From NCBI GenBank assembly GCA_947165595.1, contig CAMVAV010000003.1, positions 1-64,000 of the forward strand: a stretch of DNA of 64,000 nucleotides, in the 5' to 3' direction. Made by a program: the position numbers and the translations under genes. The notes under the pieces were generated by a model. That model made no database searches. It was given only the letters and a program-made list of their open reading frames with translations, and was not told the DNA's origin. Origin of the DNA: an uncultured Clostridia bacterium (GTDB lineage Bacteria; Bacillota; Clostridia; Oscillospirales; Oscillospiraceae). This document shows positions 28,623 to 37,775 of the stretch, one piece after another. Positions within the stretch are counted from its first letter, which is position 1. The number at the start of each line of letters is the position of its first letter.

Positions 28623-28791
28623 GCCCTGCGCCTCCCCTCTCATGGTTTTCAACCCATCCCTATGAGCGGAGGGCACGATTCATGCCGGAGGGCCTGCCGC
28701 GGCTCCCGTTAAAATACGGCAAAAGCGGGTACAATGCAAAGGGTCCCGCCGCGGCAGTCCGCTCCGTCATGCGTGGCGGCGAAGGTTTGTG

Positions 28792-28820
28792 TTGAAATGC
28801 GCCGGAATACGCGATATAAT
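28792..28820 (+). promoter_or_regulatory. promoter of the GGDEF/EAL gene
   Basis: TTGAAA-17 bp-TATAAT. Confidence 0.75.
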
Positions 28821-28841
28821 ACCATCATAGGGGGTGTCGTC

Positions 28842-30509
28842 ATGAATCAGTCTGTCCCCGACGAAGCCAGGGTCCGTCTGGACGAGCTTTTTGAAGCGTT
28901 CTCCACCATCGCGGAGGGGACCTATGTCTACCTCTGCAACATGAAATACGACTACTCGCGCTGGTCCGAATCCGCGGTCACGACCTTCGGGCTGCCCTCT
29001 GAGTACATGTTCGGCGCGGGCGATATCTGGGAGGAGCACATCCACCCGGAGGACCGCGAGAGCTATCACAGGAGCATCGACGCCATCTTCTCCGGGCAGG
29101 ACGGCGGGCACGACATGCAGTACCGCGCGCGCAAGCCGAACGGCGAGTACGAGGTCTGCACCTGCCGCGGCGTCGTGATGCGCGACGAGAACGGCGTGCC
29201 GGCGTACTTCGGCGGCTCGATCCGCAACCACGGCGTGCAGGGACGCATGGACACGCTGATCGGGCTGCGCAACCAGTACGGCTTTTTTGAGGACCTGAAC
29301 AGCGATATCGTCAGGCACCGCAAGGTCCGCATCCTGCTCATCGGACTCGCCAAATTCACCGAGATCAACGAGGTCTACGGCTATCTGTTCGGCAATCAGG
29401 TGCTCCAGCGCTTCGGGCGCTTCCTCTTCGAGCACATCGGAAACCGCGGGCACGTCTACCGGATGGACGGCACAAAGTTTGCCGTGATCACCGAAACGCT
29501 CGGCGAGCGCGAGGTCCGGGAGGAGTATGAGGCGATCCGCGCCCACTTCCGCGACGGCATCCGGGTCGACGGCAAGCACATCATCCTCGACATGAACGCC
29601 GGTTTCCTCTCGCTCGACGAGTTCTCGGTGGACGTGCAGACCGTCTACGCCGGGCTCAATTTCGCCTACGGGGAATCGAAGATCCGGCGGCAGGGCGACA
29701 TGGTGGAGTTCCGCAACGAGTGGAACGGCGAGAGCCAGCAGCGGCTCGAGATGCTGCACGCCATCCGCAACTCGATCGCGCAGGACTGCAAAAACTTCTT
29801 CCTGTACTACCAGCCGGTCGTCGACGCCGCGAGCGAGCGCCTGATCGGCGCGGAATCGCTGCTGCGCTGGAAAAGCGAGAAATACGGTCTCGTCATGCCG
29901 AACGACTTTGTCCCGCTGCTCGAGCGCGACTCGCTGTTCCCGCAGCTCGGGCACTGGATCCTCAAAACGTCGCTGCTCGACGCGAAGAAGGTCCTCGCCG
30001 TCTGCCCGGAGTTCGTCGTCAACGTCAACCTGTCCTACACGCAGCTCGAAAAGCCGGATTTCGCGGACATGGTGCTCAACCTGCTCGACGAGACGGGGTA
30101 TCCGCCAGAGCATCTGTGTCTGGAGATCACGGAGCGCTGCCGCCTGCTCGACGTCGAGCATCTGCTCAACATCGTCGCGCGGCTCCGCGCCTCCGGCATC
30201 CGCTTCGCGCTCGACGACTTCGGCACCGGCTTTTCCTCCGTCGGGATCATCAAGGCGATCCCGCTCGACACGATCAAGATCGACCGCAGCTTCGTCATCG
30301 AGATCGAGGAGGACCGGCAGGAGCAGCAGCTTGTGGAGCACTTCACCGCCGTCGCCGCGCTGTTCGGCGCGAAGGTCTGCGTGGAGGGCATCGAGACCGC
30401 CGGGATGCGCGATATTTTGCAGCGCTATCGCGTGCGGAGCTTCCAGGGCTACTTCTTTGGGCACCCGATGGACCTCGACGCGTTCCTCAGTTACGCGAAA
30501 ACCGGCTGA
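28842..30509 (+). CDS. PAS - degenerate GGDEF - EAL domain protein (probable c-di-GMP phosphodiesterase)
   Basis: PAS-like N-terminus; GGDEF site replaced by RMDGTKF; ESLLRW, LEITE, FALDDFGTGFSS, IKIDRSF, CVEGIET, QGYFF EAL motifs. Confidence 0.9.
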   Translation: MNQSVPDEARVRLDELFEAFSTIAEGTYVYLCNMKYDYSRWSESAVTTFGLPSEYMFGAGDIWEEHIHPEDRESYHRSIDAIFSGQDGGHDMQYRARKPNGEYEVCTCRGVVMRDENGVPAYFGGSIRNHGVQGRMDTLIGLRNQYGFFEDLNSDIVRHRKVRILLIGLAKFTEINEVYGYLFGNQVLQRFGRFLFEHIGNRGHVYRMDGTKFAVITETLGEREVREEYEAIRAHFRDGIRVDGKHIILDMNAGFLSLDEFSVDVQTVYAGLNFAYGESKIRRQGDMVEFRNEWNGESQQRLEMLHAIRNSIAQDCKNFFLYYQPVVDAASERLIGAESLLRWKSEKYGLVMPNDFVPLLERDSLFPQLGHWILKTSLLDAKKVLAVCPEFVVNVNLSYTQLEKPDFADMVLNLLDETGYPPEHLCLEITERCRLLDVEHLLNIVARLRASGIRFALDDFGTGFSSVGIIKAIPLDTIKIDRSFVIEIEEDRQEQQLVEHFTAVAALFGAKVCVEGIETAGMRDILQRYRVRSFQGYFFGHPMDLDAFLSYAKTG

Positions 30510-30543
30510 GTCCGTCCTCCTCCGCCGCATCCGACACAAAAAA

Positions 30544-30580
30544 GCCCTCCCCGCAGTCCCAAAGGCTGTGAGGAGGGCTG
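30544..30580. terminator. terminator between the convergent EAL and phosphatase/HD genes
   Basis: AGCCCTCCCCGCAG...CTGTGAGGAGGGCT stem; T-run on the minus strand. Confidence 0.7.
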
Positions 30581-30601
30581 GCATTTTGCGTTCTCTTTCC
30601 G

Positions 30602-31678
30602 TCATTCCCCGCGCAGGGCGCGCCCGAGCATCCGCTCCACGCGTTTTGCCTGCGCAAAGCGCCGCGCGTGGTTCTCACGCGCCTCGTCCGTTTTGCATTT
30701 CTCATAGCTCGACGCAAAGCGCGCCTCCAGCGTGACGCGCTCCGTCCCCCGCGTCTGCTTGTCCGCGAGGTACAGCACCGCCGCCTCGTCCGGCAGCCGC
30801 TCATGCTCCGGCGACAGCTCGTGGTGGCTTTCCACCGCCTCCGCCGCCCGCGGATAGCCCAGCGCGCGGAGCCACGCCGCGCCCGTGCGCGCGTGCTCCG
30901 TCTCCGTCCGCGCCACGTCGTGCAGCAGCGCCGCCGCGCGCAGCAGCGCCGCGTCGAGCGCGTACCCGTGTTCTTTAAGCGCCGCCGCCAGCTCCTCCGC
31001 ACGCGCCGCGACCGCCCTTGCGTGGGCGCGGACCGGCTCCGGCGTCCCCGCGGCGTCCAGCAGCCGCTCGCACAGTTCCGGCGTCAGCGGCGGCGGATCG
31101 GGCAGCGCGGCGAGCCGTTCGATCGTCCATGCCGAACCGTCAAGGCGAAGCGTGCTCACACAGCCCAAGGGCTGCGGCAGGCGCCAGAATTCGTTTCCGT
31201 CCCGCCCGCTCAGCGCGCACAGCAGCAGCCGGTTCACCCCCGCGTGCGCGACGACCGCGATATCGCCCGACGAGCGCCCCAGACACTCCTCCAGCGCCGT
31301 GCGCGCGCGTCTCCGGCAGTCCGCCGGCGCCTCGCCCCCCTCGGGAAAGCAGGTGAACGGCTCCCGCCCCCTTTTCTCGTAGAGCGCCGGAAAACGCCGG
31401 CGTATTTCGTCGAAGGAAAGTCCCTCCCAGCAGCCCATGCCGAGCTCGCGCAGGTCCTCTACGGTCTCCGCCCCGCGTCCGAGCGCCTCCGCGGTCTCCC
31501 GCGCGCGGCACAGCGGACTCGTAAACACGCGCGTCACCTCCGGCAGCGTCTCCGCCAGCAGCGCGGCGCGCATGCGTCCGAGCGCGCTGAGCGGCACGTC
31601 CGTCGCGCCCAGGCAGACAGGCCCTTCCGCGGGAAGCTCCGGCTCGCAGTGGCGGAGCAGATACACCGTCCTTGCCAT
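30602..31678 (-). CDS. histidine phosphatase - HD domain fusion protein
   Basis: VYLLRHCEPEL ... VVAHAGVNRLLL phosphatase motifs; AAALLHDVART ... ESHHEL HD motifs. Confidence 0.85.
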   Translation of the reverse strand: MARTVYLLRHCEPELPAEGPVCLGATDVPLSALGRMRAALLAETLPEVTRVFTSPLCRARETAEALGRGAETVEDLRELGMGCWEGLSFDEIRRRFPALYEKRGREPFTCFPEGGEAPADCRRRARTALEECLGRSSGDIAVVAHAGVNRLLLCALSGRDGNEFWRLPQPLGCVSTLRLDGSAWTIERLAALPDPPPLTPELCERLLDAAGTPEPVRAHARAVAARAEELAAALKEHGYALDAALLRAAALLHDVARTETEHARTGAAWLRALGYPRAAEAVESHHELSPEHERLPDEAAVLYLADKQTRGTERVTLEARFASSYEKCKTDEARENHARRFAQAKRVERMLGRALRGE

Positions 31679-31682
31679 GCGC

Positions 31683-32594
31683 TCAGCCGGAGATGTCCTC
31701 GACCAGTATTTTGAGCGAGCCGCCGCACGCCATGCCCTCGTCCGCGGCGACCTCGTTGCTCAGATCCGCGTCGACGACCTCCGCGCGCCCCGTGCCGATC
31801 AACCGCTCCGCCTTGCGCAGCGCCTCCGCCTCGCAGCAGCCGCCGCCGATCGTGCCCGCGCTCCGCCCCGCCTTGTCGACGATCATCATGGAGCCGGTCT
31901 TCGCGGGCGTGGAGCCGCGGCTTTCCAGCACCAGCAGCATCGCCTTGGGCGTCTGCGTGTCGGCGGCGAAGCGAAGCAGCGCCTCATCCGCGTCCGTCCG
32001 CTCCAGATACGACTCGTCCGTCGGACGGGAACGGCGCGCCAAAATCAGCTCCGCCGCGATGGAGACCGCGATCTCCATCGGCGTGAGCGCCTTGATCGGG
32101 ATGCCGATGGGCGTGTGGACGCTGCGGATGCGCTCCGGGTCGAAGCCCTCCTCCTCCAGCAGCTTGAGCTGCACGGCGGTCCGACGGCGCGAGCCGATCA
32201 TGCCGAGATAGTACGGCATCTCCTCCCCGGGCAGGATCGCGCGCAGACAGTCCCCGTCGAAGCGGTGCCCGCGCGTAATGACGCAGACATAGTCGAGCGG
32301 ACGGATGCGCAGCGCGCGGATCGCCGAGGCAAAATCGTCGCACACGATCTCCGCAGCGTCCGGAAAGCGCGTCCGGTTCGCAAACTCCGGCCGGTCGTCC
32401 ACGACCGTCACGGCGAATTCCAGCTTCGCCGCCAGCTCCGCCACCGCCTGGGAAACATGCCCCGCGCCGAGCAGGATCAGCCGCTCCGGCCGCGCAAAGC
32501 GCCTTGTGTAGAGCCTTCCGTCCACCGTGCGCGTCAGCGCCGCCTCGCGTCCCTCCGCCAGCTGCTCCAGCAGCGCCGCAAATTCCTCTGTCAT
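31683..32594 (-). CDS. XdhC/CoxI family molybdoenzyme sulfuration/accessory protein
   Basis: LILLGAGHVSQAVAELAAKLEFAVTVVDDR Rossmann, GMIGSRRR, then ESRGSTPAKTGSMMIVDKAGRSAGTIGGGCCEAEAL. Confidence 0.88.
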   Translation of the reverse strand: MTEEFAALLEQLAEGREAALTRTVDGRLYTRRFARPERLILLGAGHVSQAVAELAAKLEFAVTVVDDRPEFANRTRFPDAAEIVCDDFASAIRALRIRPLDYVCVITRGHRFDGDCLRAILPGEEMPYYLGMIGSRRRTAVQLKLLEEEGFDPERIRSVHTPIGIPIKALTPMEIAVSIAAELILARRSRPTDESYLERTDADEALLRFAADTQTPKAMLLVLESRGSTPAKTGSMMIVDKAGRSAGTIGGGCCEAEALRKAERLIGTGRAEVVDADLSNEVAADEGMACGGSLKILVEDISG

Positions 32595-32657
32595 CGCAAA
32601 CCTCCCGTATTCCTGTCATTTGGATTTTGAATAACGTACGCAAAAAGAAAAGAGCGG

Positions 32658-33626
32658 TCACGTCGTTCCGGCTTCCCCGTCCTTAAGCCGCCCGTTCAGC
32701 GCGCCGAAGGAGCGTTCAAACGCCGCGCGGCTCGCTGTCAGCAGCTCCCCGACGAAGCCGCGGTACGCCGCGAGCAGCGCCCGCCCGTCCGCGGTTAGCA
32801 TCGTACCGCCGCCCTCCGCGCCGCCGACGCTGCGCTCCGTGAGCCGCAGCCCCAGCTCGCGCTCCATGTCGCGCAGCCGCGTCCAGCCCCGGGTGTAGGA
32901 GATGTGCACGCAGGCGCACGCGCGCTGGATGGAGCCGGTCTGCCCGATCATCTCAAGGAACTGCGCGTCCTCCGGCCCGAACAGACAGCCGCCGCGGCCG
33001 ATCTGGATGTGCAGCTTCGGCCAGAAGCCGTCGCCGCTCCGCTCCACGGAATACTGCCTGCGGATCTTGAGCAGGTCCTCCTGCGTGTCCGCGTCCAGCG
33101 TGCAGCCGTAGTCGTCCACGGGCAGGTCCACCGCCGCGACCGCCAACTCCCGCAGCGCGCCGTTCAGCCCGCCCGCGCCCCTGAAGTCGAGCAGCGCCGG
33201 GATCAGCGCCGCGTCCAGCAGCAGCGGGTGTCCGGTCTTCCCGTCGTGCACGGGGCGGACCGCCTGCCCCTCCTGCGCCATCATCGCGCGCAGGGTTTCC
33301 GCGCGCATCAGGGGGATATCCCCCGGCGTGAGAAACAGCCTGTCGCAGGGCTCGCGCAGCGAGGCGATGCCGATCTTGAGGGAGTGGAGCATCTGCGTGT
33401 CCGTGTAGCTGTGATTCAGCACGACGCGCACGTCCCGGTCCCGCAACGCGCGTTCCAGCTCGTCGCCCCGATAGCCGCCGACGACCACGATCTCGCCGAC
33501 GCCCGCGTCGCGCATGCTGCGCACGATGCGCGCAACGATCGCCTCCCCGCCCACCTGGACGAGGGGTTTAAAATCCCGCATGCGCGAGGAGAGCCCCGCC
33601 GCCGCGATCACCGCCGATACCTTCAA
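32658..33626 (-). CDS. MobA-like NTP transferase (Moco cytidylyl/guanylyltransferase type) fused to a C-terminal ModE-like HTH domain; TTG start
   Basis: VSAVIAAAGLSSRMRDFKPLV, LTPGDIPLM; C-terminal IGQTGSIQRACACVHISYTRGWTRLRDMERELGLRL; GGGGGTGG SD before TTG 33626. Confidence 0.83.
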   Translation of the reverse strand: MKVSAVIAAAGLSSRMRDFKPLVQVGGEAIVARIVRSMRDAGVGEIVVVGGYRGDELERALRDRDVRVVLNHSYTDTQMLHSLKIGIASLREPCDRLFLTPGDIPLMRAETLRAMMAQEGQAVRPVHDGKTGHPLLLDAALIPALLDFRGAGGLNGALRELAVAAVDLPVDDYGCTLDADTQEDLLKIRRQYSVERSGDGFWPKLHIQIGRGGCLFGPEDAQFLEMIGQTGSIQRACACVHISYTRGWTRLRDMERELGLRLTERSVGGAEGGGTMLTADGRALLAAYRGFVGELLTASRAAFERSFGALNGRLKDGEAGTT

Positions 33627-33662
33627 GCTTCCACCCCCGTCCGAAGCAGCCGCAGCCGACCA

Positions 33663-33688
33663 ATATTCATTCTTCTGAATATCGTTAT
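33663..33688. promoter_or_regulatory. inverted repeat and CGTTAT at the NTP transferase promoter
   Basis: ATATTCA-TTCTTC-TGAATAT followed by CGTTAT; minus strand TTGACA-17-CATGAT promoter overlaps its edge. Confidence 0.55.
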
Positions 33689-33720
33689 CATGCCATACCG
33701 CCGCCGCTTTGTCAAGCGAC

Positions 33721-33752
33721 AAAAGGCGCCGCTTTTGCAAGCGGCGCCTTTT
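33721..33752 (-). terminator. terminator of the hydroxyproline cluster
   Basis: AAAAGGCGCCGCTT-TTGC-AAGCGGCGCCTTTT. Confidence 0.85.
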
Positions 33753-33777
33753 TGCTTGATTTCGGGATTGCGGGAAA

Positions 33778-35256
33778 TTACTTCTTGTCCGCGGCGATGC
33801 GGTCCTTGTTGATGGAGCGCCACAGATCCTTGTCGACGCCGTCAAACGGCAGCTTGTCGGGATCGTAGTACGGGTCCTTGCCGGCGTCCATCTGCGCGCG
33901 ATAGTCCTTGTAGAGCGCGAACGCCTTCGGAGCGAGGAACCAGAGCATGATGGTCTGGAACCAGGTCACGGAGCCGAGCGCCAGGTCGGACAGGTCCCAG
34001 GCCATGCTGGCGGGGACGATGCCGTAGATAACCACGAGGACGATCATGACGACCTTGAGCACGAGCTGGAAGGTCTTGCGCTGCTTCTCCTTGCCGTCGC
34101 CCTGGAACAGGTACAGCAGGGAGGTCTCCGCCTCATAGTAGTAGGACACGATGCAGGTGAAGGAGAACAGGAGCAGCATGACCGCGACGAACCACTGGCC
34201 GAAGCCGGCGATCACGGAGTCACAGGCAGCCTGCACGAAGCCGACGCCGCCCTCCTGACCGGCAACGGCAGCCGCGCCCTGATAACCGGAGGCGGTGTTG
34301 AAGCAGCCGGTGAGAAGGACCATGAACGCGGTGCAGGAGCAGACCACGATGGTATCCAGGAACACGCCCGCGGCGTTCGCGAGGCCCTGCTTGACGGGGT
34401 GGGAGGTCTCCGTCGCGGAGGCGGCGGGGACGGCCTCGCCCATACCGGAGGCGCTGGAGAAGGTACCGCGCTGCACGCCCTGACGGATCGCCGTGCCGAT
34501 CGCGCCGCCGATGACGGCGTCCTTGCCGAAGGCGCCCTTGAAGATCATGCCGAACACGGCGGGGATCTGACCGATATTCGCGACCACGATGATGATCGTG
34601 AAGAGCAGGTACGCGACCGTCATGAACGGGACGACCAGGGAGGCGAAGTCACCGATGCGCTTGATGCCGCCGATGATGATGACGCCGAGGATGGCGGCAA
34701 CGATCAGGGACGTGACCCACATCGGGACGCCCGCGGCGTTCTTGAAGGAATCGCTGATGGTGTTGGTCGCGGCGGCGGGCATGAAGAGCGCCGCGCCGAG
34801 GCCGAGCGCGAGAGCGAGGATGGTGCCGTACCACTTCTTGTTCCAGCCGTACTCGGCGCACATGGCGCCGGAGCCGCGGTACTCGCCGTCGATCTTCCTC
34901 TTGTAGAGCTGGCCGAGGGTGCACTCCACGAAGTTGACCGCCGCGTTGGTGATGCCGATGATCCACATCCAGAAGATCGCGCCGGGGCCGCCGCGATAGA
35001 TCGCGACCGCCACGCCCGCGACGTTGCCGGTGCCGATGCGCATCGCCATCGTGGTGCAGAACGAAGCGAAGGTGGAAATGCCGGATTCAGACTTTCCGCC
35101 GGAGAAGATGCGCTTCCACATATCGCCGTGGTGGGTGATCTGGAAGAACCCGAGCTTGATCGAGAACCAGATACCGCCGCCGCCGATGATGATCAGCATG
35201 CCGATTCCCCAGAAGAAACCGTTTAGGGTCCCTACCAGACTGCTAATTGCTTCCAT
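33778..35256 (-). CDS. alanine/glycine:cation symporter family (AGCS) transporter
   Basis: MRIGTGNVAGVAVAIYRGGPGAIFWMWIIG, GSGAMCAEYG, many TM segments. Confidence 0.92.
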   Translation of the reverse strand: MEAISSLVGTLNGFFWGIGMLIIIGGGGIWFSIKLGFFQITHHGDMWKRIFSGGKSESGISTFASFCTTMAMRIGTGNVAGVAVAIYRGGPGAIFWMWIIGITNAAVNFVECTLGQLYKRKIDGEYRGSGAMCAEYGWNKKWYGTILALALGLGAALFMPAAATNTISDSFKNAAGVPMWVTSLIVAAILGVIIIGGIKRIGDFASLVVPFMTVAYLLFTIIIVVANIGQIPAVFGMIFKGAFGKDAVIGGAIGTAIRQGVQRGTFSSASGMGEAVPAASATETSHPVKQGLANAAGVFLDTIVVCSCTAFMVLLTGCFNTASGYQGAAAVAGQEGGVGFVQAACDSVIAGFGQWFVAVMLLLFSFTCIVSYYYEAETSLLYLFQGDGKEKQRKTFQLVLKVVMIVLVVIYGIVPASMAWDLSDLALGSVTWFQTIMLWFLAPKAFALYKDYRAQMDAGKDPYYDPDKLPFDGVDKDLWRSINKDRIAADKK

Positions 35257-35314
35257 TGACGTTTTCCCTCCTAAATTTTGTTTTTTCTATCCCCTGACAG
35301 AGCCTCCGCGGCGG

Positions 35315-37771
35315 TCAGCAGCAGCCGCAGCCGCCGAAGCTCTGCTCGGTCCGTTCGATAATCTCGCCCTGCAGCTTGGAGTCGAGATTGCGGAAGTAGT
35401 CGCTGTAGCCCGCGACGCGGACGATCAGCTCCTTGTACTCGTCGGGCCGCTTCTGCGCGTCAATGAGCGTCTCGCGGTCGATGACGTTGAACTGGACGTG
35501 GTGGCCGTCCATCGCGAAGTAGGAGCGGATGAGCGCCGCCAGGTTGGCGATGCCCTCCTCGCCCGCCAGCGCCGACGGGGTGAACTTCTGGTTGAGCAGC
35601 GTGCCGCCGGTGGAGCAGTGGTCCATCTTCGAGCAGGACTTGATGACCGCCGTGGGGCCGTTGATGTCCGCGCCCTTCTCCGGGGAGATGCCCTCGGACA
35701 GCGGCATGTGCGCGAGGCGGCCGTTCGGGGAGGCGATCATCACGTCGCCGAAGTAGACGTGGCAGGTCGTCGGCAGCATGTCGACGTGGTACTGCCCGCC
35801 GCGGATGTTCGGGCGGCCCGTGATGTAGTCCTTGTACTCGTTGAAGACGGTCTGCATGATGCTGTCGGCATAGTCGTCGTCGTTGCCGTACTTGGGCGTC
35901 TTGTTCTTCACAAGGTTGTGGATGATCTCGTGGCCCTTGAAGTCGTCGTTCATCGCCGCAATGAGCTCCGCCATCGTGAACTTCTTCTCGTCGAAGACGT
36001 TGTACTTGATCGCGGACAGGCAGTCGGAGATCGTGCCGATGCCGACGCCCTGGATGTAGCTGGTGTTGTAGCGCGCGCCGCCGGCGTTGTAGTCCTTGCC
36101 CTTCTTGATGCAGTCGTCCGTGCAGATGGACAGGAACGGGGCGGGCATCATCTCGGCGTAGATCTTCTCGATGACGAGATTGCCGCGCATCTTGACGTCG
36201 ATGATGTGCTCGAGCTGGGTCTTGAACGCCGTCCAGAGCTCGTCGTAGGACTTGAAGTCCTCCGCCTTGCCGGTGTGCGGGCCGATCTGCTTCTTGAACA
36301 TCGGGTCATAGCCGTCGTAGAGCGCGAGCTCCAGGCACTTCGGGATGTTCAGATAGCCGGTGAGGATGTACGCCTCGGTGCCCCACGCGCCGGTCTCGAC
36401 GCAGCCGGAGCAGCCGGAGTTGCGCGCGTCAACGATGCTCTTGCCGGCGAGCAGCAGCTCCTGAATGAGCTCGTCCGTGTTGTAGAACGCGGGCTGGCCC
36501 CAGCCCTGACGGGCGATCTCGCAGGCGCGGCGCAGGAACTTCTCCGGCGTCTTCTTGGAAATCTGCACGTTGGAGTTGGGCTGGTTCTGGCGCATGTCCT
36601 CCATGCAGTCGAGGATCAGGTAGGAGACCGCGTTGACGCCGTCGGAGCCGTCCTCCTTCAGTCCGCCGGAGTTGATGTTCGCGAAGTCGACATAGGTGCC
36701 GGACTCCTTGAGCGTGACGCCGACCTTGACGGGCGCGGGGGAGTTGAACAGCTTCACCCACAGGCACTCGAGCAGCTCGAGCGCGCGGGTGTCGTCCAGC
36801 GTGCCGGCGGCGATGTCCTTCTCATAGAACGGGATCAGGTGCTGGTCGAGACGGCCGGGCGTGAACGCGTCCCAGGGGTTGAGCTCCAGCGTGACGCCGA
36901 GGTGCGTGAACCAGTACATCTGCAGCGCCTGCCAGTAGGTCTCGGGCTTGTGCGCCGGAACGACGGCGCAGTTCGCCGCGATCTGCTCCAGCTCCGCCTT
37001 GCGCTGCGGGTCCTCGCACTTCGCCGCCATCTCGAGGGCCAGGTCATGATAGCGCTGACCGAGGATGCACACGGCGTCGCAGTCGATCGCCATCGCGCGC
37101 AGCTCCTGCTCCTTGTCGTAGGCGTCGGGATCGTTGAAGTAGTCGAGGTTTTGGATCGCCTCCTCGATCTCCGCCTTGTAGTCGAGGTAGCCCTTGATGT
37201 AGAAGTTCTTGCCGCCGGCGGTGTGGCCGGGGCCGCGCTGCTCCATGAACTCGGTGAACATGCCGACCTCATAGCAGTCGCGCCACTCCTGCGTCATCGC
37301 CTTGAGAAGATGCTCGCGCACCGCGCGGTCCTTCCAGTAGGGGATAATGACCTTCTCCTGCAGCTCGAGGTCCTCCTGCGTGACGGTGAAGTTGACCAGC
37401 TTGCGGTCGTTCATGATGTGCATGTCCTCGATCGTATGGCAGCACAGCTCGGGGAAGGTCGGGGAGCACTGGGGGTCCTTGCCCTTCTCGCCGACGATCA
37501 GCTCGTCGTCGCCGAGATAGAGGGTCTTTTTGGAGAAGTACTCCTTGAGCACCATCGCGCGCAGGACGGGAATGGAAACGGAGCCCTCGTACTGCTTGTA
37601 GACCTCCGTCTCAATCTTCGCGCGCTCCATGTCGATGTGCGGCTGCGTGGCGTGGCTGATCCTTCTCAGGCGCTTGATGCGCTCGGTGCAGCCGCGCTCG
37701 TTGTCCTTCAGCAGCCGCTCGGGCGTATTGACGTTGAAGGAAGTATCCTGCTGGTTTGCGGCGTTTGCCAT
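35315..37771 (-). CDS. hypD: glycyl radical enzyme, trans-4-hydroxy-L-proline dehydratase type
   Basis: SGCVETG active-site Cys motif, RVAGYSDYF glycyl radical motif; strong overall resemblance to recalled C. difficile HypD; hypE and proC neighbours. Confidence 0.88.
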   Translation of the reverse strand: MANAANQQDTSFNVNTPERLLKDNERGCTERIKRLRRISHATQPHIDMERAKIETEVYKQYEGSVSIPVLRAMVLKEYFSKKTLYLGDDELIVGEKGKDPQCSPTFPELCCHTIEDMHIMNDRKLVNFTVTQEDLELQEKVIIPYWKDRAVREHLLKAMTQEWRDCYEVGMFTEFMEQRGPGHTAGGKNFYIKGYLDYKAEIEEAIQNLDYFNDPDAYDKEQELRAMAIDCDAVCILGQRYHDLALEMAAKCEDPQRKAELEQIAANCAVVPAHKPETYWQALQMYWFTHLGVTLELNPWDAFTPGRLDQHLIPFYEKDIAAGTLDDTRALELLECLWVKLFNSPAPVKVGVTLKESGTYVDFANINSGGLKEDGSDGVNAVSYLILDCMEDMRQNQPNSNVQISKKTPEKFLRRACEIARQGWGQPAFYNTDELIQELLLAGKSIVDARNSGCSGCVETGAWGTEAYILTGYLNIPKCLELALYDGYDPMFKKQIGPHTGKAEDFKSYDELWTAFKTQLEHIIDVKMRGNLVIEKIYAEMMPAPFLSICTDDCIKKGKDYNAGGARYNTSYIQGVGIGTISDCLSAIKYNVFDEKKFTMAELIAAMNDDFKGHEIIHNLVKNKTPKYGNDDDYADSIMQTVFNEYKDYITGRPNIRGGQYHVDMLPTTCHVYFGDVMIASPNGRLAHMPLSEGISPEKGADINGPTAVIKSCSKMDHCSTGGTLLNQKFTPSALAGEEGIANLAALIRSYFAMDGHHVQFNVIDRETLIDAQKRPDEYKELIVRVAGYSDYFRNLDSKLQGEIIERTEQSFGGCGCC

Positions 37772-37775
37772 CGTG

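Noticed and set aside
28767-30605. 612-aa minus-strand ORF
   Set aside because: Antisense shadow of the EAL gene; no family motif.
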